The notes under the pieces are model-generated. The model saw only the letters and a program-made list of their open reading frames with translations, made no database searches and was not told the origin of the DNA. A DNA stretch of 64,000 nt. Origin: ZC4RG30 sp046047615. Its GTDB lineage: Bacteria > Pseudomonadota > Gammaproteobacteria > Steroidobacterales > Steroidobacteraceae. This document shows, piece by piece, positions 59,058-64,000 of the stretch. The position numbers and the translations under genes were made by a program. Within the stretch, counting starts at the first letter, position 1. Every line of letters starts with the position of its first letter. Location: assembly GCA_046047615.1 (NCBI GenBank), contig JBJOHO010000020.1, positions 1 to 64,000 on the forward strand. Reading direction: 5' to 3'.

Positions 59058-61667
59058 ATGGCACGCGGACCACTGCGCAGCACTTTCGGCGCCTCGCTGC
59101 TGTTGCTGGGCGCGTGCAGCAGTGGCGGCAGCCTCGACATCGGCGGCAGCCAGGCGCCGGACCCGGCCACGGTCGATTTCCCGGTGGCCTACATCAAGCG
59201 CAGCCTGCCGACCAACGGCGATGATCTCAGGCAGCTGCGCGACGCCGTGGGTGATGCGGACCTGTGGATGCGCGAGCGCGCGTCACCCGCGGCGATCGAG
59301 CGCAACATCACGCAGCGCATCACCGCGGACGGCGAGTATGACCTGCGCGACCTCGACATCTCGCCCGATGGCACGCGGTTGCTGTTCGCATTGCGCGGAC
59401 CGCTGCGTGCAGGCGCCGACGAACGTGATGCGCCGCTGTGGGCGCTGTGGGAATACAACATCGCCGCGGACAGCCTGCGGCGCGTGGTCCTCTCTGACAC
59501 GGTGGCCGCCGAAGGCCAGGACCGCGGCGGCCGCTACCTGCCGGATGGCCGCATCCTGTTCCTGTCGACGCGGCAGCGGCAGGCCCAGGCCGTGCTGCGT
59601 GACGAAGGCAAGGCCGGCTTCGAGGCGCAGACGGAAGATCGCGACGAGAGTGCTTTCGTGCTGCACGTGATGAACGCCGACGGCAGCGGCATCCAGCAGT
59701 TGTCCTTCAACCCGAGCCACGACAGCGACCCCAGCGTCCTGGCAGACGGACGCCTCATGTGGAGCCGCTGGGACCATGCGCCGGGACGCAGCGGACTGCA
59801 CCTTTACACGGCCAATCCCGATGGCACGCAGCTGCAACTGCTCTATGGGGCAGACAGCCACCAGACCGGCACGCAGGACAGCCGCGTCGAGTTCGTGCGC
59901 GCGCGTGAGTTGCAGGACGGTCGTGTCGCCGCGCTGCTGCGACCCATGAGCACGCCACACTTCGGCGGTGCGCTGGCCTTCATCGACGTGCGCAACTTCG
60001 TCGAGAACTTCCAGCCGGTGGGCACCGCTTCCGGCAGCAGCGGTCCAGCGCAGCGGCCGGCAACGCCGCTCGACATCAACACCTTGCCAGGTCCGTCGGC
60101 GGGGGGCCGCTTCCACAGCGTCTTCCCCCTGTGGGATGGCAGCGGGCGCCTGCTCGCGACCTGGTCACCCTGCCGCCTGCGCGAATCGGGCCGGATCGTG
60201 GCCTGCACCGCGGAGCGCCTGGCCACGAGCGGTGCCGAGGAGGGTCCACTGCTCTACAGCCCCTGGCTGCTGGATCCGGCGAACAACACGTTCCGGCCCT
60301 TGTTCGAACCCGTCGAGGGCGAGATGGTGACGGAGATCGTCGCGGCACAACCGCGCCCACTGCCTGCAGTACGACCGGATGGCAGCAGTCAGGGCCATGA
60401 CCGGCAGCTGGAGGCCGAGGGCTACGGCATCCTCGACATCCGCAGTGTCTACGACTTCGATGGCGTGGACCGCGCCATCGGCGGCATTGCTGCGGCGGCG
60501 GATCCCGCCCGCACATTGGCGTGGCAGCGCTGGGCCCGGTTCATCCGCATCGAGAAGCCGGTGTCACTGCCGGACCGCCGCGTACTGGCCTTCGACGCTG
60601 CGGCCTTCGGCACGGTCCCCTACATGCGCGAGATCCTCGGCTATGCGCCGATCGAACCCGATGGTTCGGTCCGCATCAAGGTGCCGGCGAACGTCGCCTT
60701 CCAGCTGTCGATCACCGACGCCGATGGTCGCCGCCTCGATGCGGCCTCCTCGCCGCTGCACCGCGCCTGGCTGCAGCTGCGGCCCGGCGAGGAGCGGCGC
60801 TGCAACGGCTGCCACACACCGGCGGCGGGTCGCTCGCACGGGCGCGACGGCCTCGGTGCCAGCGTCTGGGCGGGCGCCAGCAGCGACGGCCTGCCCTTCC
60901 CCGCCACGCAGGCCCGGTTGGCAGCGCTGGCGGGCGAGACCATGGCGCAGGCCCGCGTGCGCTGGAGCTGCGCGAACGACGGCTGCCGCGCGCTGAAGCT
61001 GTCGCCGGATGTGGTCTACACGGATGAGTGGACCGACCCTGCCACGGCAGGCCGCGCCCCGGACGCCGCGTTCTCGCTGCGCTATGCGGGCAGTGCCGGC
61101 CTCGGCACGCCGGCACCCGCCAGCCCGGGCTGTCTGGCCTCGTGGACGGTCGCCTGCCGCAGCGTGATCCATTATGTCCAGCACATCCACCCGCTGTGGA
61201 CGCTGCCGCGCGTCACGCTGGCCGCGGATGGTGTGACCGTCCTTGCCGACAACACCTGCACGCGCTGCCACAGTCCCACCGACGCCGCGGGCGCGCTCCG
61301 CGTGCCTGCCGGGCAGCTGGACCTGGGGGACGGCGACGCGGTGGAACAGCCCCTGCACAAGAAGGCCTACAGGGAGCTGTTCTTCACCGACACCGAGCAG
61401 GCACTGCTGGGCGGCGTGCTGCAGGACGCCTTCGATGTCTCCATCGATCCCCGGACCGGCGACGAGATCCGCACGCCGCGCAGCGTCGCGCCCTCGCTGT
61501 CGGCGGGCTCCGCGCTGGCCTCGCGCCGCTTCTTCGCCCGCTTCGATGCCGGCGGCAGCCACATGGGCTGGTTGACCCCTGCCGAACGCCGGCTGCTCGC
61601 CGAGTGGGTGGACATCGGCGGCCAGTACTACAACGATCCCTTCCATCCGGCGGTGCCGCGTGACTGA
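59058..61667 (+). CDS. Di-haem lipoprotein with PD40-like propeller and HzsA-like middle domain
   Basis: The start at 59058 has GGGAGG upstream and gives 869 residues with a lipobox (GASLLLLGACSSGG). The first half has WD40/PD40-like repeats (LDISPDGTRLLFALRG, GRYLPDGRILFLST, HVMNADGSGIQQLSFNPS). Residues about 530-590 match the hydrazine-synthase-alpha-like pattern: YAPIEPDGSVRIKVPANVAF, then LRPGEERRCNGCHTP with haem motif C582-H586. A second haem motif, CTRCHS, is at 734-739, and a further Cys pair is in SCANDGC. Such proteins are widespread in planctomycetes and unrelated to hydrazine making as a rule. The 3' end overlaps the next gene by 8 bases. Confidence 0.85.
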   Translation: MARGPLRSTFGASLLLLGACSSGGSLDIGGSQAPDPATVDFPVAYIKRSLPTNGDDLRQLRDAVGDADLWMRERASPAAIERNITQRITADGEYDLRDLDISPDGTRLLFALRGPLRAGADERDAPLWALWEYNIAADSLRRVVLSDTVAAEGQDRGGRYLPDGRILFLSTRQRQAQAVLRDEGKAGFEAQTEDRDESAFVLHVMNADGSGIQQLSFNPSHDSDPSVLADGRLMWSRWDHAPGRSGLHLYTANPDGTQLQLLYGADSHQTGTQDSRVEFVRARELQDGRVAALLRPMSTPHFGGALAFIDVRNFVENFQPVGTASGSSGPAQRPATPLDINTLPGPSAGGRFHSVFPLWDGSGRLLATWSPCRLRESGRIVACTAERLATSGAEEGPLLYSPWLLDPANNTFRPLFEPVEGEMVTEIVAAQPRPLPAVRPDGSSQGHDRQLEAEGYGILDIRSVYDFDGVDRAIGGIAAAADPARTLAWQRWARFIRIEKPVSLPDRRVLAFDAAAFGTVPYMREILGYAPIEPDGSVRIKVPANVAFQLSITDADGRRLDAASSPLHRAWLQLRPGEERRCNGCHTPAAGRSHGRDGLGASVWAGASSDGLPFPATQARLAALAGETMAQARVRWSCANDGCRALKLSPDVVYTDEWTDPATAGRAPDAAFSLRYAGSAGLGTPAPASPGCLASWTVACRSVIHYVQHIHPLWTLPRVTLAADGVTVLADNTCTRCHSPTDAAGALRVPAGQLDLGDGDAVEQPLHKKAYRELFFTDTEQALLGGVLQDAFDVSIDPRTGDEIRTPRSVAPSLSAGSALASRRFFARFDAGGSHMGWLTPAERRLLAEWVDIGGQYYNDPFHPAVPRD

Positions 61668-62427
61668 GCGCGCCCCGCATCCGCGCCACCGCAGCCTGGC
61701 GCTGTCGCTGTGCCTGCTGCTGTCCTTGTTTGCGGCAGCGGCCACGCAGGCGCGTGAACTGCTGCAACTGTTCGTCACCGCACCGTACCTCGAGCTGCGC
61801 CCCGGACCGGGACGCGGCTATCCCGTCACACAGGTGATCCGGCGCGGCGAGTCGCTGGAGGTGCTCTACAGCCGCACCGACTGGTACAAGCTGCGCAGCG
61901 AACGCGGCGTGGAGGGCTGGGCACCCGTACAGGCCCTGGCACAGACCAGGCTGGCCGATGGCAGCCCGTTCTCGCCACCCCGCGCAGGCCGCGACGGCTT
62001 TGCCGTCCACGACTGGGAACTGGGCGTGCTCGCCGGCGACTTCGGCGGCGCCACGGTGATCGGCGTCCAGGGCGCCCGGTCGCTCACCGACCAACTCGCC
62101 GTGGAGGTGGCGGCCTCGCAGTTCCTGGGCACGGCCTCCAACGGCCATCGCCTGGAGGCGGGACTCGCGCATGTCTTCGAACCCCGCTGGCGCCTCTCGC
62201 CGATCGCGACCCTCGGCGCCGGACTGCTGCACGTGTCGCCCAAGGCGACCCTGGTCGAACAACCCGACCGCAATGAACAGACCGCCTATGTCGGCGCCGG
62301 TGCGCGGTTGCATCTGGCACGCCGGCTGTTCGTGCGTGGCGAATACCGCCACCACACCGTGTTCGCCCGCCGCGATGCCAACGAGAGGATCGACGAATGG
62401 AGACTGGGATTCGCATTCTTCTACTGA
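61660..62427 (+). CDS. Bacterial SH3-domain plus outer-membrane beta-barrel protein
   Basis: The GTG at 61660 gives 255 residues: a signal peptide (LALSLCLLLSLFAAAATQA), an SH3b domain at about 32-90 (LFVTAPYLELRPGPGRGYPV, VIRRGESLEVLYSRTDWYKL, GVEGWAPVQAL), and then amphipathic strands ending EWRLGFAFFY, as in small outer-membrane barrels. SH3b domains bind peptidoglycan or proteins, so this could link the wall and the outer membrane. It overlaps the preceding gene by 8 bases and the next barrel gene by 31. Confidence 0.83.
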   Translation: MTERAPHPRHRSLALSLCLLLSLFAAAATQARELLQLFVTAPYLELRPGPGRGYPVTQVIRRGESLEVLYSRTDWYKLRSERGVEGWAPVQALAQTRLADGSPFSPPRAGRDGFAVHDWELGVLAGDFGGATVIGVQGARSLTDQLAVEVAASQFLGTASNGHRLEAGLAHVFEPRWRLSPIATLGAGLLHVSPKATLVEQPDRNEQTAYVGAGARLHLARRLFVRGEYRHHTVFARRDANERIDEWRLGFAFFY

Positions 62428-63110
62428 GTCTCGCCTGTCTGTCGGCCAGCGGCTGCGCGTCGCTGAGTTGGCCGTGGCAGTCCGCCGGCATGCAGGCCGA
62501 GGCTGAGGCTGAGGCAGGCGCAGCCGACGATGGCGGCGAGCCCGTCGAGCCGGGACCCAGGGTGATCGACCCGCAGGTGGGGCGGCGCGTCGTGGAGGTG
62601 CCCTCCATCGACGCCAAGGACGTCGAGATCGGGCTGCTGGGCGGGGCGCTGTCGATCGAGGATTTCGGCACGGGCAGCCTCACCGGCAGCCGCGCCGCCT
62701 ACCACCTCACCGAGGATCTGTTCATCGAGGGACGCTACGCCCGCTCCAACGCGGGCAAGACGAGTTTCGAGACGCTCAGCGGCACCTTGGAACTGCTGAC
62801 GCCGGCGGAACGCCGCCTCAGCCACTACAACCTCTCGCTGGGCTACAACTTCCTGCCGGGACAGGTCTATCTGGGCCGCGGACGTGCGCTCAACAGCACG
62901 CTCTACCTGGTCGGCGGCATGGGCGCGACGAAGTTCGCCGGCGACCAGCACTTCACGCTCAATTTCGGCGGCGGCTACCGCGTCCTGCCGACCGACTGGC
63001 TGTCGCTCTATATCGACGTGCAGGATCTCGTCTACGAGAGCGACCTGCTCGGCAAGCGCAAGCTGACCAACAACCTCGGCGCGCACCTTGGCGTCAGCGT
63101 GTATTTCTGA
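62397..63110 (+). CDS. Outer-membrane beta-barrel domain protein with lipoprotein-type signal
   Basis: The 237-residue protein begins METGIRILLLSLACLSASGCAS, a lipoprotein-like signal. After an acidic linker, an eight-strand type barrel follows: VEIGLLGGALSIEDFGTGSL, AYHLTEDLFIEGRYARSNAG, LSHYNLSLGYNFLPGQVYLG, YLVGGMGATKFAGDQHF, NFGGGYRVLPTDWLSLYIDV and NNLGAHLGVSVYF with terminal Phe. The pattern is that of the 'outer membrane beta-barrel domain' proteins of Myxococcales and relatives, some of which sit in gliding or Exb/TPR clusters. The start lies 31 bases inside the previous gene. Confidence 0.83.
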   Translation: METGIRILLLSLACLSASGCASLSWPWQSAGMQAEAEAEAGAADDGGEPVEPGPRVIDPQVGRRVVEVPSIDAKDVEIGLLGGALSIEDFGTGSLTGSRAAYHLTEDLFIEGRYARSNAGKTSFETLSGTLELLTPAERRLSHYNLSLGYNFLPGQVYLGRGRALNSTLYLVGGMGATKFAGDQHFTLNFGGGYRVLPTDWLSLYIDVQDLVYESDLLGKRKLTNNLGAHLGVSVYF

Positions 63111-63121
63111 GGGCCACTGCC

Positions 63122-63628
63122 ATGCGCCGCCACACCATCGCGTCCGTCATCGCCCTGGCCGGCATGCTGTGGGCAAGTCCGCCTGCGCAGTCCATGCCGG
63201 CCAGTGGCACCCCGGCTCCGGCCTTCGAGCTGCCGACCCTGCAAGGACACCCCCTGGCGCTGGCTTCGCTGCGCGGGCAGGTCGTCCTCGTCAACTTCTG
63301 GGCAACCTGGTGCGGTCCCTGCCGCCAGGAGATGCCGCTGCTGGAGCAGATGCACCGCAAGTACCAGCCTCTGGGCGTCACGGTCCTTGGCGTGAACGTC
63401 GAGCCGGACAGCGCCACGGCCCTGCAGTGGCTGCAGACGCGGCCGGTGAGTTTCCCGGTGGTATCCGACAAGGACGGCGCAGTCAGCCGCCTCTACGGGG
63501 TCCCCGGCATGCCCGGCACCGTGATCCTCGACCGCAAGGGCGTGGTGCGTTTCGCGCATGCGGGTTACCGGGCCGGCGACGAGACGCTCTACCTCGACCA
63601 GCTCCGCAAGCTGGCGCGCGAGCCATGA
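63122..63628 (+). CDS. TlpA-family thiol:disulfide oxidoreductase
   Basis: The 168-residue protein has a signal peptide (SVIALAGMLWASPPAQS) and a full TlpA/ResA domain: FELPTLQGHPLALASLRGQV, LVNFWATWCGPCRQEMPLLE with active-site CGPC, and VSRLYGVPGMPGTVILDRKG with the cis-Pro. It should reduce periplasmic disulfides, for instance haem-site cysteines of the c-type proteins encoded close by. It precedes DUF4266 and DUF3570 genes, a set that recurs in Proteobacteria. The stop overlaps the next ATG by 4 bases. Confidence 0.94.
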   Translation: MRRHTIASVIALAGMLWASPPAQSMPASGTPAPAFELPTLQGHPLALASLRGQVVLVNFWATWCGPCRQEMPLLEQMHRKYQPLGVTVLGVNVEPDSATALQWLQTRPVSFPVVSDKDGAVSRLYGVPGMPGTVILDRKGVVRFAHAGYRAGDETLYLDQLRKLAREP

Positions 63629-63876
63629 GCCGCAGCGCGCCGGACAGTCCGCGGCGGCTGGCAGGACTGTCGTGCCTCGCTGCGGCTTTGGCGCTGCAGG
63701 CCTGCACCTCGATAGAGCCGTGGGTGAAGCCCTATGAGCGCGAGCGGCTGGCCGATCCGCTGATGGCGCTGGACCGTGATGCCGTGAGCAGCGCGTACCG
63801 CGACCACGTGCACGAGGTGCGCGAGGCCGCGCGTGGCGCGACCGGTGGTGCAGGCGGCGGATGCGGGTGCAATTGA
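63625..63876 (+). CDS. DUF4266 lipoprotein
   Basis: The 83-residue protein has a lipobox (LAAALALQACTSI), then the family core PWVKPYERERLADPLMALDR and HVHEVREAARGATGGAGGGC, ending GCGCN. DUF4266 proteins are small outer-membrane lipoproteins almost always encoded next to DUF3570 and a thioredoxin; the function is unknown. The Cys-x-Cys end may bind metal or form a disulfide with the TlpA protein. Confidence 0.92.
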   Translation: MSRSAPDSPRRLAGLSCLAAALALQACTSIEPWVKPYERERLADPLMALDRDAVSSAYRDHVHEVREAARGATGGAGGGCGCN

Positions 63877-64000
63877 TGATGTGTACACCACCGGAACGTC
63901 GCAGGCCGGCACCCTGGCCCATGAGGTGGCTGTGGCTGTGGCTGCTGCCCGCAGCCACGCTGGCCACCGCAGGCACGCTGCCCGAGGAGCGCGCCGACCT
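63876..64000 (+). CDS. DUF3570-type outer-membrane protein, N-terminal fragment (cut by window end)
   Basis: A frame opens at ATG 63876, overlapping the DUF4266 stop (TGATG), and runs off the window. It contains MRWLWLWLLPAATLATAG, a signal peptide, followed by LPEERADL, the usual start of mature DUF3570 proteins. An internal ATG at 63921 begins directly at the signal peptide and may be the true start. Identity rests on the short LPEERAD match and on position after TlpA and DUF4266. Confidence 0.7.
   Translation, partial: MMCTPPERRRPAPWPMRWLWLWLLPAATLATAGTLPEERAD

Noticed and set aside
59058..61667. Reading the HzsA-like domain as evidence for anammox or hydrazine synthesis
   Set aside because: The middle domain is widespread in proteins unrelated to hydrazine synthesis. 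No HzsB/C, HDH or anammox context is present.

Overview
The window is a gene-dense, high-GC stretch of bacterial chromosome with no gap longer than about 200 bases. TonB-dependent receptors, Tat and lipoprotein signals, a KefB-type antiporter, an assimilatory cys cluster, a kynurenine-to-quinolinate operon and a 911-residue PEP carboxylase point to an aerobic Gammaproteobacterium of the Xanthomonadales/Nevskiales/Steroidobacterales kind. This is inferred from gene content and protein character, not from a marker gene. No rRNA, tRNA, IS element, phage gene or CRISPR array was seen.

Layout. 1-2.4 kb: end of a TonB-dependent receptor and a VOC protein, closed by a strong terminator that faces the terminator of fhs. 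2.5-8.4 kb: fhs (-), a YebC/YeeN-family protein and a GIN-domain lipoprotein (+), then a second TonB-dependent receptor and a small lipoprotein (-). 8.4-12.5 kb: a tight kynurenine operon (3-hydroxyanthranilate dioxygenase, cyclase-type formamidase candidate, kynU, kmo). 12.5-18.4 kb, reading leftward: rlmI-like, lgt, thyA, a SET methyltransferase with a histone-H1-like tail, kup, folA. 18.5-22.3 kb: a DUF255/YyaL-like protein without its CxxC, a HIT protein and a membrane GH17 enzyme. 22.2-30.1 kb, leftward: cysH, cysG, cysteine synthase, TauE/SafE, then a MacAB-like ABC exporter whose adaptor carries an unusual insertion. 30.2-35.5 kb: hemB-hemL, then cysI with DUF934, and an ABM-GNAT fusion. 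35.5-44.5 kb: ppc, a mono-heme secreted protein, a chemoreceptor, a CxC thioredoxin-like protein with an adjacent fossil duplication, and a KefB-like antiporter.

The most interesting part is 44.6-64.0 kb. Twelve leftward genes, mostly joined by 4-base overlaps, encode an ExbB-like proton channel, two ExbD proteins, an AgmX/PglI-type TonB-like protein, two large TPR proteins, two small secreted proteins, a periplasmic thioredoxin-like protein, a Tat-exported DUF1501-like protein, a LamG/c-heme lipoprotein and a further c-heme protein. Back to back, a rightward operon encodes a PD40 plus HzsA-like di-heme lipoprotein, two predicted outer-membrane barrel proteins, a TlpA thioredoxin, a DUF4266 lipoprotein and the start of a DUF3570-type protein. 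Together they look like one cell-envelope machine: a proton-driven inner-membrane motor, a periplasmic TPR scaffold, outer-membrane barrels and exported haem proteins. Its function is unknown.

Metabolic links are visible. HemL and HemB make the tetrapyrrole precursor that CysG turns into the sirohaem used by CysI, next to a [4Fe-4S] APS-type CysH. thyA and folA share one gene run. The kynurenine genes lead to quinolinate, but tryptophan 2,3-dioxygenase is not here.
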